A stretch of DNA of 64,000 nucleotides from Methylobacterium sp. J-070 (GTDB taxonomy: Bacteria > Pseudomonadota > Alphaproteobacteria > Rhizobiales > Beijerinckiaceae): assembly GCF_022829385.1 (NCBI RefSeq), contig NZ_JAKSXX010000038.1, positions 1 through 64,000 of the forward strand, read 5' to 3'. The position numbers and the translations under genes were made by a program. Position 1 is the first letter of the stretch. Each line of letters begins with the position of its first letter. Below, piece by piece: positions 36,576 to 48,495 of this stretch. The notes under the pieces were generated by a model, which worked only from the letters and a program-made list of their open reading frames with translations, did no database searches and had not been told where the DNA came from.

Positions 36576-36707
36576 ATGCCCAGCAAGCGCATCGTGCTGA
36601 TCGATGGCCCGCAGCGCGCCCATTCAATAATCTGCCGCAGCGTCGGCTACCAAGTCGAGGAGACGCTCACCGCCAAGCGCCTCGACGAGGAGGCCTTCGA
36701 GGGCTGA
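36576..36707 (+). CDS. very small hypothetical protein
   Basis: A 43-residue ORF (MPSKRIVLIDGPQRAHSI, then VGYQVEETLTAKRLDEEAFEG) overlapping the 5' end of the minus-strand ORF above. Composition is protein-like and a GGCGGGG precedes the ATG, but it may be chance. Confidence 0.3.
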   Translation: MPSKRIVLIDGPQRAHSIICRSVGYQVEETLTAKRLDEEAFEG

Positions 36708-36717
36708 GGCCATGCGT

Positions 36718-37228
36718 CAGGTCAGGTGGCGCGGCGAAACTCGATCTGCCGCCCCCAAAACCCCGATTGACGCGGATGCGGGACTGCCCGCCGGGTGAAG
36801 TCCTACCGGTGATCGTGGCCGAGCTCTGAAGGCCGAGTCGCGGTCGCGCTCTGCCGCTGAGTTCGCTGCTTTGGGGTCCAGAAGGTCCACTTGCGGCCAA
36901 CTCGCCCCAACTCCAGGACCGGTTCTGGCCGCAAGCCGTCTGCCCGCTTCGGAGAAAGAAACTGGAAAAGCTGACAAGACTCTCGCTTCCCAACTTTGCC
37001 TGAGCCGGTTCGTTTAGATGTGTCCGGGCGCAGCCGAGGGCAGATCTCAACCGCGCGATGAGCTGCTTATCTCTGATCGGATCCATTATTTTCGGTGCAA
37101 ATATAATTATCACTTCTTCGTTGGTATTGAGGTAAAGCTTGAGTTATCCAATATTACTTACCTGTTGCATCATCACGACTGCGCACTCGACAACATTCGA
37201 TGACAGTTACTTGGTCCATTCGGGTAGA
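36718..37228. other. intergenic region with AT-rich island
   Basis: No gene is supported. From about 37075 to 37230 the composition drops sharply toward AT (for example TTATTTTCGGTGCAAATATA), unlike the flanking DNA. This marks a composition boundary just downstream of the lacI-type gene. Confidence 0.4.
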
Positions 37229-38284
37229 TTATTTGACGCCGTGCTGATGCCTCGCGACCGGCTGACCGGTGGGCATCAGTAGCGGTCCAGACGAACGACG
37301 CTCGATCAATTCGATCGGCATCTCTGTCCGACGCGCGCGCGCTTCCCCGCGTAGGCGGGCTAGAAGATGCTCGGCGACCTCCCGTCCAAGCTCCGCAGTC
37401 GGAAGATGGATCGTCGTCAGGGACGGCGCGATGTGGCTTGCGATCTCAAGATTGTCGATCCCGACGACCGACAGATCGCGGGGAACGTCCAAGCCGCGCT
37501 GTTCGGCCTCGAGAAGCACGCCGACGGCAAGGAGGTCATTGCCGCACACCACGGCCGTCGGCGGCTCAGCCAGCCCTAAGAGTTGCAGGAGGCCGGCCCG
37601 GCCGCCGGCGAGAGTGAAGGGCTGCTGCGATACCCGAGCGTTCGAGAGGTCCAGCCCCTCCGCCGCGAGAGCCCGCCGCACGCCGTCGATGCGAAGGCGC
37701 GCACGGTCGTTGGCCTGGGTGAAGCCTGAGACCATGCCGAAGCGGCGGTGACCTTTGGAAAGCAGGTGCCGGGCCGCTAGATAGCCCGCCTCCGCGTTGT
37801 CGAAGCCGATCGAGTCGAGCCGGTCATCGAAGGACCACGTCAGCACCACCGGGATCGGGGCCTCGGTGACGAGAGCCCAGGTTTCGGGCAGGTGGTCCGC
37901 GCCGACCAACATCAGGGCGTCGACCCCGCGACCGAGCATGGACCGGACGAGTGCAGCCTCCTCCGCGGCCGCGTATTCGTGCGCCGCGATCAGGAGCTGA
38001 TAGCCGTTACGGGCCAGGGTCGTCTGCAGCGCCTGGACCGCGCGGGCGAAGATCGAGTGATCGAGCGTCGGGATGATGGCGCCGATCGTGTGCGTCCGCC
38101 CGGATGCAAGGGCCTGGGCCGGGCCGCCGGGCAGGTAGCCGAGGGATTCGGCCGCCGCGCGCACCCGGCGGATCGTGTCCGGGTGGACGATCGCGGCGCC
38201 GGCCATCGCACGCGAGGCGGTCGCCGGCGACACGCCCGCTCGCTGGGCAACCGCCTGCAATGTCGCGCGCTGCTGACGTTTCAC
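37229..38284 (-). CDS. LacI-family transcriptional repressor
   Basis: The protein is 351 aa. Its helix-turn-helix (ATLQAVAQRAGVSPATASRAMAGAAIVHPDTIRRVRAAAESLGY) is followed by the hinge and a periplasmic-binding-like effector domain (IGAIIPTLDHSIFARAVQAL, DNAEAGYLAARHLLSKGHRR, CGNDLLAVGVLLEAEQRGL). It starts at GTG 38284. It diverges from the sulfonate-type ABC operon; palindromes at 38324 and 38449 carry the central CG expected for LacI operators. It probably represses the 38.5-45.3 kb operon and itself. Confidence 0.93.
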   Translation of the reverse strand: MKRQQRATLQAVAQRAGVSPATASRAMAGAAIVHPDTIRRVRAAAESLGYLPGGPAQALASGRTHTIGAIIPTLDHSIFARAVQALQTTLARNGYQLLIAAHEYAAAEEAALVRSMLGRGVDALMLVGADHLPETWALVTEAPIPVVLTWSFDDRLDSIGFDNAEAGYLAARHLLSKGHRRFGMVSGFTQANDRARLRIDGVRRALAAEGLDLSNARVSQQPFTLAGGRAGLLQLLGLAEPPTAVVCGNDLLAVGVLLEAEQRGLDVPRDLSVVGIDNLEIASHIAPSLTTIHLPTAELGREVAEHLLARLRGEARARRTEMPIELIERRSSGPLLMPTGQPVARHQHGVK

Positions 38285-38323
38285 GGCAAGTCACTCTGGG
38301 CCGGATCCCGACCGTCGGAGTGA

Positions 38324-38337
38324 TGAATGCGCATTCA
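38324..38337. promoter_or_regulatory. LacI-type operator O1
   Basis: TGAATGCGCATTCA is a perfect 14-bp palindrome with central CG, 40 bp upstream of the repressor start codon, consistent with autoregulation. Confidence 0.65.
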
Positions 38338-38421
38338 GGAAAACGCAACCGCCGCAGCGGACCACGAGCTGAAAAGGACAGCGGCGTGCCGAAGCCGTCA
38401 GGCAACGTTTGGATTCGATGG

Positions 38422-38464
38422 TTGACAAGGCTGCGGTGAAGCGCACAATGAAAGCGCATTCATT
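38422..38464 (+). promoter_or_regulatory. operon promoter overlapped by LacI-type operator O2
   Basis: TTGACA at 38422-38427 is spaced 17 nt from a weak -10 (ACAATG, 38445-38450). It overlaps AATGAAAGCGCATTCATT (38447-38464), symmetric at 16 of 18 positions and sharing GCGCATTCA with O1. Repressor bound here would block the -10 element. The distance to the GTG start at 38520 is about 60 bp. Confidence 0.6.
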
Positions 38465-38519
38465 GAATGTTTATGCGGTGCGTCGCGACAAGACGGCCAC
38501 CGCAGCGCGAGGAAACGCC

Positions 38520-39302
38520 GTGAAGTTCAGCCGCCGCATGTGCGTCGGCATGGCGACGCTCGTCGTCATCGCCGTCTTCTGGTACGTCGCGACCACCGGC
38601 CTCGGCCTGATCTCGGCGGGGCGCTTTCCCGCGCCGGTCGACGTGGAGACGGCGGCGGTCCAAGCCTTCGTCCGGGGATACCCGGATACGACGCTCCTCG
38701 TCCACGTCCTGCACTCGCTCCGGCTCGTGGCCCTGGGCTTTGTCGTCTCGGTGGCGCTCGGCGTTCCCCTCGGCCTGCTGATGGGCTGGAACCGCACGGC
38801 CGAAGCCCTCATCAATCCTGTCTTCCTGCTGCTGCGCCCGATCCCGCCGCTCGCCTGGATCCCGCTCGCCATCCTGTGGCTTGGCCTGGGCGACGGGGCC
38901 AAGGTGATGGTGATCGTCATCGCGGCGCTGCCACCGGCGGTGATCAGCACCCAGGTCGGGGTGCGTGGCGTGCCGCCGCACATCCTCGAGGCGGCGCAGA
39001 TGCTCGGCACGCCGCGGCTGCGCTTCGTCCTGGACGTTCTGGCCCCGGCGGCGGCGCCGATGATCTTCACGGGGTTGCGGCTGGCGCTCCAGGCGAGCTG
39101 GACCACCTTGGTCGCGGCCGAGCTCGTCGGCTCGCTTGCGGGGCTCGGCTACGTCCTGAACGTCGCGCAGCAGGACCTCTATCCGGGCATGATCCTCGTC
39201 GGCATGGCCGCCGTCGGCGTGCTCGGTGCCGGCAGCACCGCGCTGCTGGGGATGGCCGAGCGCCGGGCGATCGGCTGGGCGCAGCTGCGGGGGGCGGCAT
39301 GA
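38520..39302 (+). CDS. ABC transporter permease, TauC/SsuC type
   Basis: A 260-aa inner-membrane protein with about six TM segments and the EAA loop (VGVRGVPPHILEAAQMLGTPRLRFVLDVLAPAAAPMIFTGLRLAL). PIPPLAWIPLAILWLGLGDGAKV is typical of nitrate/sulfonate/taurine permeases. GTG at 38520 with GAGGA upstream is preferred to longer frames that include the operator. It overlaps the next permease by ATGA. Confidence 0.9.
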   Translation: MKFSRRMCVGMATLVVIAVFWYVATTGLGLISAGRFPAPVDVETAAVQAFVRGYPDTTLLVHVLHSLRLVALGFVVSVALGVPLGLLMGWNRTAEALINPVFLLLRPIPPLAWIPLAILWLGLGDGAKVMVIVIAALPPAVISTQVGVRGVPPHILEAAQMLGTPRLRFVLDVLAPAAAPMIFTGLRLALQASWTTLVAAELVGSLAGLGYVLNVAQQDLYPGMILVGMAAVGVLGAGSTALLGMAERRAIGWAQLRGAA

Positions 39303-40090
39303 TCGCCTCCCGCCAGCCCCTGCCGCTGCACCGCAGCCTGGCCCTCGGCGCCATCGGCACCCTGGCCTTCCTCGGCTTCTGGGCGTTCCTCGCCCGGTCC
39401 GGCCTCGTCTCGCCGCTGTTCCTTCCGGGACCGGTTGCCGTGGCGGAGCGCTTCGCGACCCTGACCGAGCGGCCGTTCGCGGGGGGCACGCTCCCCGCCC
39501 ACGTCGCCTCCAGCCTGCAGCGGTTCCTGGCCGGTTACCTGCTCGCCGCCGCGGTCGGTGTGCCGCTCGGCTTGACGATGGGCTGGTCGCACCTCCTCGA
39601 CGACATCGTCACGCCGATCTTCGACGGGCTGCGCTTCATCGCGCCGATCGCCTGGGTTCCCTTCGCCGCCCTCTGGTTCGGCACCGGGATCGGCGGCCCG
39701 ATCCTGATCATCTTCGCGGGCGCCTTTCCGCCCTGCCTGATCAACGCCTATCGCGGCGCCCGCTACATCGACGCGCGCCTGCTGGAAGCCGCCGAAATGC
39801 TCGGAACGCCGGGCTACCGGATGATCGCCGAGGTGCTCCTTCCGGCCGCCCTGCCCTCGATCGTCGCCGGCCTGCGCATCAGCGCGGGCCTGGGGTGGCA
39901 ATCCCTGGTCGGCGCCGAGCTGATCGTAGCCTCGACGGGGGTCGGCTACATGATGGTGCAGGCCCAGGGGGCCGTCTCGACCGCGACCGTGATGGTCGGA
40001 ATGGTCGCGATCGGCCTCGTCGGCGTGGTCATCGACGTCGCGTTGCGCTCGCTCGAGACCCGCCTCCGCCGGCATCACGGACAGGCTTGA
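39299..40090 (+). CDS. ABC transporter permease, TauC/SsuC type (second)
   Basis: This 263-aa protein is homologous to the preceding permease: LRFIAPIAWVPFAALWFGTGIGGPILII and the EAA loop YRGARYIDARLLEAAEMLGTPGYRMIAEVLLPAALPSIVAGLRI. Two different permeases imply a heterodimeric membrane channel, unlike the single permease of TauABC. Its start overlaps the previous stop, so translation is coupled. Confidence 0.9.
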   Translation: MIASRQPLPLHRSLALGAIGTLAFLGFWAFLARSGLVSPLFLPGPVAVAERFATLTERPFAGGTLPAHVASSLQRFLAGYLLAAAVGVPLGLTMGWSHLLDDIVTPIFDGLRFIAPIAWVPFAALWFGTGIGGPILIIFAGAFPPCLINAYRGARYIDARLLEAAEMLGTPGYRMIAEVLLPAALPSIVAGLRISAGLGWQSLVGAELIVASTGVGYMMVQAQGAVSTATVMVGMVAIGLVGVVIDVALRSLETRLRRHHGQA

Positions 40091-40099
40091 GGTGATCCG

Positions 40100-40885
40100 A
40101 TGAGCGCAATCCGATTCGAGCGGGTCGAGAAGAGCTTCGGGAGCAACGTCAAGGCGCTCGACGGCGTCGACCTCACGGTGGCCGACCGCGAGTTCGTGGC
40201 CATCGTCGGCGCCTCGGGTTGCGGCAAGACGACCTGCCTGCGCCTTGCGGCCGGGTTCGAAGCCCCGACCGGCGGCCGGATCACCGTCGGCGGACAGCCG
40301 GTCACCGAGCCGGGTCCCGACCGCGCCGTGGTGTTCCAGCAGTTCGCGCTGTTCCCGTGGAAGACCGTGGCGCAGAACATCGGGTTCGGGCTTCGCAACA
40401 AGGGCATGCCCTCCGCCGAGCGCCAGGAGCGCGTCGCCGCGGCGATCGACATGATCGGCCTCTCGAGCCACGCCGACGCCTACCCGCACCAGCTCTCCGG
40501 CGGCATGCAGCAGCGCGTCGCCATCGCCCGCGCCTACGTCCTCGAGCCCGAAGTGCTCCTAATGGACGAGCCCTTCGGCGCCCTCGACGCGCAGACCCGC
40601 GTGGTGATGCAGGAGGAACTCGTCCGCCTCGCGCGCAAGAACCCGCGCACCGTCCTGTTCATCACCCACGGCGTCGAGGAGGCCGTCTACCTCGCCGACC
40701 GGGTCGCGGTCATGACCAAGCGCCCGGGGCGCATCAAGGAGATGATCGACGTCAAGGCGGTCCGCGAAGCGGAACGCTGGGAGGAGCACACCCGCATCGA
40801 GGACGTGATGGACCTCGAATCGTTCGTCCATCTGCGGACGCACATCTGGAAATCGCTGCGTGAAGAAAAGGCGGCCGGCCGATGA
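40100..40885 (+). CDS. ABC transporter ATP-binding protein, TauB/SsuB type
   Basis: The ATPase is 261 aa with Walker A GASGCGKTT, Q-loop VVFQQFALFPWKTV, signature LSGGMQQR, Walker B VLLMDEPFGALD and switch His in FITHGVEEAV. The FALFPWKTV segment is typical of the nitrate/sulfonate/taurine family. It supplies energy for the two permeases upstream. Confidence 0.93.
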   Translation: MSAIRFERVEKSFGSNVKALDGVDLTVADREFVAIVGASGCGKTTCLRLAAGFEAPTGGRITVGGQPVTEPGPDRAVVFQQFALFPWKTVAQNIGFGLRNKGMPSAERQERVAAAIDMIGLSSHADAYPHQLSGGMQQRVAIARAYVLEPEVLLMDEPFGALDAQTRVVMQEELVRLARKNPRTVLFITHGVEEAVYLADRVAVMTKRPGRIKEMIDVKAVREAERWEEHTRIEDVMDLESFVHLRTHIWKSLREEKAAGR

Positions 40886-40917
40886 CCGTACGGTCCGCGA
40901 TCCGAGGGAGAGGCGAC

Positions 40918-44224
<3,307 letters not shown>

Positions 44225-44249
44225 ACGCCCGTCTGTCCGAGGTCCCGCA

Positions 44250-45260
44250 ATGAAAGCGCTGATCTACACCGGGCCGAACGCGCTCATTGTCGACGACGTG
44301 CCGGTTCCCGTGCCGGGGCCCGGCGAGGTGCTGGTGCAGGTCGAGGCGGTCGGCATCTGCGGTTCGGACATGCACGCCTATCACGGTCACGATGCCCGGC
44401 GCCCCGCCCTGCTGATCCTCGGCCACGAGGCCGCCGGACGGGTCGCGGAGGGGCCGCGGGCCGGCGCGCGCGTGGCGGTGAATCCGCTGGTCACCTGCGG
44501 ACACTGCCCGTGCTGCGAATCCGGGCGCACGCACCTGTGTCCGAGCCGGCAGATCCTCTCGATGCCCCCGCGCCCAGGGGCCTTTGCGGAGTACGTCTGC
44601 GTCCCCGAGAAGAGCCTCGTACCGATCCCGGACGCGCTGTCGACCACGCACGCAGCCCTCGCCGAGCCGCTCGCCGTCGCCTACCACGCCGTCAACCAGG
44701 GGGCGCGACTTCTCGGCCGCCCTCTGGCGGGGGCGCGTTGCGTGGTGCTGGGCGGCGGCGCGATCGGTTTCGGGTCGGGTCTGGTCCTGGCCATGCAGGG
44801 TGCGGGCGAGGTCGTCATCATCGAGCCGAATCCCGAGCGACGCACCGAAGCCGCGCGCGGCCTCCCGACGGCCCGCTGCCGAGCGCCCGACGATGCCGAG
44901 GGTCCGGGGCCCGACAGCGCCGACCTGATACTCGATGCCGTCGGCAGCGACGCGACGCGGGTCAAGGCGAGCCAGCTTGCCCGGCCGGGGGCGGTCATCG
45001 TGCACATCGGGCTTCTGCCCGGCGAGCGGGGGCTGGACGTTCGCAAGATCACGCTTCAGGAAATCGTGGTCTCGGGCAGCTACTGCTACACGATGCAGGA
45101 GTTCCGCGACGTGGTTGAGGCCCTCGCGGATGGCAGGCTGGGTCCCCTCGATTGGGTCGAGGAGCGCCCTCTCGTCGCGGGCGCGGTTGCCTTCGCCGAC
45201 ATGGATGCAAGCCGCGTCGCTGCGCCGAAGCTCATCCTTCGTCCGGACGCTCCGGCTTGA
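44250..45260 (+). CDS. zinc-dependent medium-chain alcohol dehydrogenase
   Basis: A 336-aa protein with catalytic Zn ligands Cys37 in VGICGSDMHAYHG and the GHEAAG box, and structural Zn cysteines CGHCPCCESGRTHLCPS. The Rossmann part is CVVLGGGAIGFGSGLVLAM. It resembles sorbitol/threonine dehydrogenase-type MDRs. GAGG precedes the ATG. Last intact gene of the LacI-controlled operon. Confidence 0.9.
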   Translation: MKALIYTGPNALIVDDVPVPVPGPGEVLVQVEAVGICGSDMHAYHGHDARRPALLILGHEAAGRVAEGPRAGARVAVNPLVTCGHCPCCESGRTHLCPSRQILSMPPRPGAFAEYVCVPEKSLVPIPDALSTTHAALAEPLAVAYHAVNQGARLLGRPLAGARCVVLGGGAIGFGSGLVLAMQGAGEVVIIEPNPERRTEAARGLPTARCRAPDDAEGPGPDSADLILDAVGSDATRVKASQLARPGAVIVHIGLLPGERGLDVRKITLQEIVVSGSYCYTMQEFRDVVEALADGRLGPLDWVEERPLVAGAVAFADMDASRVAAPKLILRPDAPA

Positions 45261-45351
45261 CCATATTCGTCGCACGAACGGAGCGTCGTACCCGAATTCG
45301 GCGCCACCACTGCAGCGTCCATCGGCGAACGCGATCCTCGTGCGGTTATAG

Positions 45352-45514
45352 CCCGTCCCCGACTCGGCCGACTACGTCGCCATGCAGCCACCGAAGAAGG
45401 GTCAGGTCTTCTGGGATGCGGAGGTGACCAAGATGATCAAGGTCTACTGGGCGCCGATCGCCGAGCAGCAGGCCAAGGAAGGCCATCGCCGCCTATCTCG
45501 GCGCGGCCTACTAG
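45352..45514 (+). pseudogene. frameshifted C-terminal gene fragment, family unknown
   Basis: PVPDSADYVAMQPPKKGQ followed by VFWDAEVTKMIKVYWAPIAEQQAKE reads as a real protein tail. Dropping one base near 45480 continues AIAAYLGAAY and a TAG stop at 45512. No start or upstream part exists, so this is a remnant. I do not recognise the family; it could be the end of a transporter or binding protein. Confidence 0.5.
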
Positions 45515-45541
45515 CGCCGAGACTGGGCAGGAGGCCGCGCG

Positions 45542-46010
45542 TTGATCGCCAGAACCGCCGTGCCGGACCGGTCCGGGGCCGCGCCGACCGGGTCGCGGCG
45601 GGCATCCGCCTGGGCCAGGGCGGCCGCCTCGCTGCTGCCGGGCCTGCTCCTGTGCCTGGGCCTCACCGTCGTGGCGCAGGCGCTGCAGGCCGGCGAGGAG
45701 CACCTGACCGGCCATCCCTACGTCGAGGCGCTGGTGCTCGCCATCCTGCTCGGCACGGCCCTGCGCACCGCCTGGGTTCTGGGCGCGCGCTTCAAGGCCG
45801 GGATCGCCTTCTCGGCCAAGCAGGTGCTGGAGGTGGCCGTCACCCTGCTCGGCGCCTCGGTCAGCCTCGGGGCCATCGTCGCCTCGGGCCCGGCGCTGCT
45901 GGCCGGCATCGTCGGGGCGGTGGCGCTGACCATCCTGGCGAGCTGCGCCCTCTGCCGCATCCTCGGCCTGCCGGTGCGCATGGCGCTGCTGATCACCTCC
46001 GGCAACGCGA
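45542..46010 (+). pseudogene. truncated YeiH/UPF0324-family sulfate-exporter-like protein
   Basis: The first about 155 residues match the YeiH family: LLPGLLLCLGLTVVAQALQAGEEHLTGHPYVEALVLAILLGTALRTAW, then FSAKQVLEVAVTLLGASVSLGAIVASGPALLAGI and MALLITSGNA. The family continues with a conserved CGNSAIAA segment and more TM helices (about 340 aa). Here the sequence changes at about 46008 into an EAL domain. YeiH-type proteins are proposed anion exporters and often accompany sulfonate degradation, which fits the operon upstream. Confidence 0.75.
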
Positions 46011-46446
46011 CCGGACCGCTTGGAGATCGAGATCACCGAGACGGCCCTAATTCGTGATCCAACCCGGGCGCAGTCGACCCTGCGACAGTTGAAGGCACTC
46101 GGGTTGCGCACCGCCATGGACAATTTTGGGACCGGCTACTCCTCGTTTTCGAACCTGCGCGTAACCGTTCGACAAGATCAAGATCGATGGTTCGTTCATC
46201 CGGGCTGTTGACAGCAACGAGCAGACGGCGGCGATCGTACGATCTGTGCTCGGCCTCAGCCGCGGCTTGGGCATGCCCGTTCTCGCCGAGGGCGTTGAGA
46301 CGCAGGCGGAGCTCCGCTTCCTAGCTGAGGAGAGCTGCCACGAGGCGCAGGGTTATCTGATTGGTCGCCCCGCCGCGATCGGCAGCTTTACTCAGCACAC
46401 GCATGGCGCTCGACCGGGGGAGATCCAGCCGATCAAAGCAACCTAG
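46010..46446 (+). pseudogene. EAL-domain (c-di-GMP phosphodiesterase) C-terminal fragment, frameshifted
   Basis: DRLEIEITETALIRDPTRAQSTLRQLKALGLRTAMDNFGTGYSSFSNLR is the middle of an EAL domain. Two bases are missing near 46160, after which FDKIKIDGSFIRAVDSNEQTAAIVRSVLGLSRGLGMPVLAEGVETQAEL and AQGYLIGRPAA follow in another frame. The N-terminal EAL motif itself is absent. It starts exactly where the YeiH-like gene breaks off. Confidence 0.82.
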
Positions 46447-46765
46447 AGCTGCGGCAAACCACAGTTTTCTTGGGCGCGGACGGCATCATGCGAGCTGAGT
46501 ATAGATGTGCCTAGCAGGCAGGTTGTGGCCGTAAGCGGAAGGGCCGCTTCTGAGCAGGCGCGATGCACAAGCAGACGAGCAGGCGTTCCAAGTTCGGCAC
46601 GAAGCCGCGCGCCGATGCTCTCGGCCAGCCGCACAGCCGGTTCGGTGTATCGCGATCGGCCGCCAACCCGCGATCAGCCGTACGGAACCGAGCGAACCAC
46701 CGTTCGAACTATCCCGGCAAAAAACATCCAAGGCTGGCCATGTCCGGGTGAGGGCTCCGCCGGGT
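46447..46765. other. intergenic region, no supported gene
   Basis: About 320 bp of debris between the EAL fragment and the ketopantoate-reductase-like gene. A minus-strand stretch RYTEPAVRLAESIGARLRAEL (about 46560-46640) looks protein-like but cannot be assigned. Confidence 0.35.
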
Positions 46766-47656
46766 TCAGCCCGGCCCGTCGCTGGCGGCTGCCAATAGTG
46801 GAACCACCACGGCGCTGATGGGCGTCGGGATGAAGTGTGCTTGGCCGCGGTTGAGGATGATCGCGTTCCGCGTTTTCCACTCGAGGGGGCGATCGGCAGT
46901 CCGATCGGCGAGTATGGAAGTTCCCATGTCGACCGGACTGGCCTGGAAACGATCGACAATCTCCTGCGGCACCTCGTCTCCCAGGAGTGCGCCCTCGGCC
47001 CGGGCGACTTCGAGACACTCCCGCATGTATCGCAAGGTCAGCTCCGCGATGTCCGCGCGATGGAACATGCCGGACCGGCGTCCGGCTAGGACCATCAGGC
47101 CGGCGGCCGCGTTCTGGAGAAGCTTGCGCCAAGCGACGGACGTGAAGTCCGAGGTCAGTTCGACCGAGCACCGCGAACCTGACAGCATCTCGAGGACGAG
47201 TTGGGACGACGCCTCATCCGGCAAGGTCAAACGGGCCTTGGCGCGCAGCCGGACGGAACCGTCGGGCTGGTTCTCAGCCGGGAACCATACGACGGAAGGG
47301 AGTATGGAGCTGCCCGGAACGTGGGGTGCGACAGACGGGACCTGCTCGACGCCGTTCTGCAAGACGCAGACGACCGTGTGCTCATGGCAGAGCGCGGCCA
47401 GCCACGGCGCGGCCGCCTCAACCTGGGTCGCCTTCACTGCGAGAAAGACTAGGTCGACAGGACCTTCCGCGCGATCCGGATCAACCTCGATCGGACCCGG
47501 AACTCGGACGGAGCCCTCGTCTGCGTTCAAGACCAGGCACTCGCGAGCCGTGCGACCGCAGAGAAACGGCGTCCGCCCCGCCTCGTGCAGGGCTGCGGCG
47601 ATGGTCGTGCCGATCGCTCCGGGACCGACAACGGCAACTTTGAATTTCATGGACAT
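46766..47656 (-). CDS. 2-dehydropantoate 2-reductase-like oxidoreductase (ApbA/PanE family)
   Basis: A protein of 296 aa with the Rossmann start KVAVVGPGAIGTTIAAALHEAG, DLVFLAVKATQVEAAAPWL and LQNGVEQ. The ApbA_C domain contains WRKLLQNAAAGLMVLAGRR, with catalytic Lys, and the later Asn/Ser motifs. PanE reduces ketopantoate with NADPH, but family members outside pantothenate operons reduce other 2-oxo acids. It is the last gene of the codirectional phosphonate-linked block. AAGGA precedes ATG 47656. Confidence 0.85.
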   Translation of the reverse strand: MSMKFKVAVVGPGAIGTTIAAALHEAGRTPFLCGRTARECLVLNADEGSVRVPGPIEVDPDRAEGPVDLVFLAVKATQVEAAAPWLAALCHEHTVVCVLQNGVEQVPSVAPHVPGSSILPSVVWFPAENQPDGSVRLRAKARLTLPDEASSQLVLEMLSGSRCSVELTSDFTSVAWRKLLQNAAAGLMVLAGRRSGMFHRADIAELTLRYMRECLEVARAEGALLGDEVPQEIVDRFQASPVDMGTSILADRTADRPLEWKTRNAIILNRGQAHFIPTPISAVVVPLLAAASDGPG

Positions 47657-47921
47657 CAATCCTTGCGTGAGAGATCCCGCTCCGAAAGCTCATTACATCT
47701 ACCGATGTCGTCGACCTTCGGAACGCCATCCGATGCCCCGTCGCCGCTCACGATCGAGCCTCGGACCCATCGCCGGAGGCGAGCCCGACGTCGCAATCTT
47801 CGACGTTCTCAACCAAGCCCCTGGCCCAGCTCCATGAGCCCGTCACGCGGCCGCCCGACGCTGTCTGCGGCTCTTCCCGTCCCTAAGAGATGGGCGGCGG
47901 CAAACACTTTCCCGCCCGCGA

Positions 47922-48329
47922 TCAGCGCCCGAGCCCATAACGATCCAGGCGCTCGTCCAGCGTTCCGGTGTGGAGCTCGAACAGATGGTTGTCGTGATCG
48001 AAGAAGTAGATGGACCTACCCTCGCCTTCGACGCGAGGACGGCTTGGCTTCACATCCAATCCGAGCTCGACGACACGTGCGAGATGTGCATCGTAGTCAC
48101 CTTCTTCGATCTTGAACGCGACGTGGTTGTAAGTGCGATCTTGCTGCCCGTCGCCCTCCATGATCGCGAGCCAAAGACCTCCCGCGGTGAAGAAACGTTC
48201 CTTCGACAGCGAGAAAATTTGATCGCCGCTGTCGTAAACTCTCTTCGCGCCGAGGATCGATGTCAGAACGGTCTCCATTCGATCGAGATCGCGTACGATG
48301 AAGGTGATGTGGCTGAGTCCTCGTATCAT
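47922..48329 (-). CDS. fosX: FosX-type fosfomycin hydrolase (VOC superfamily)
   Basis: The 135-aa protein starts MIRGLSHITFIVRDLDRME. It matches FosX landmarks exactly by number: metal ligands His7, His69 (TYNHVAFKI) and Glu118 (NHLFELHTG), and the catalytic base Glu44 (SLSKERFF) that distinguishes Mn-dependent FosX hydrolases from the thiol transferases FosA and FosB. RPRVEGEGRSIYFFDHDNH is also typical. FosX adds water to the fosfomycin epoxide, giving 1,2-dihydroxypropylphosphonate. It lies in the same direction as a phosphonate catabolic cluster. ATG 48329 has AGGA upstream. Confidence 0.9.
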   Translation of the reverse strand: MIRGLSHITFIVRDLDRMETVLTSILGAKRVYDSGDQIFSLSKERFFTAGGLWLAIMEGDGQQDRTYNHVAFKIEEGDYDAHLARVVELGLDVKPSRPRVEGEGRSIYFFDHDNHLFELHTGTLDERLDRYGLGR

Positions 48330-48495
48330 GCCGCATTTCCTATCCGGGCTTGCTTCGTTCCGATCACAACAGGGACGACAGCAGTGAATGCGATCACCGG
48401 GACCGAGCGTCGACCGGTTCATCGTCGAGGGCATTGATGTTGCGCGGTTGGCAGGATCGTTCGATTTGCCGAAGGCGATCCGGAAGGACGGGCCT

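Noticed and set aside
38540..39298. N-terminal extension of the second permease to 516 codons
   Set aside because: The extension is an out-of-frame shadow of the first permease; the real start at 39299 overlaps the upstream stop.
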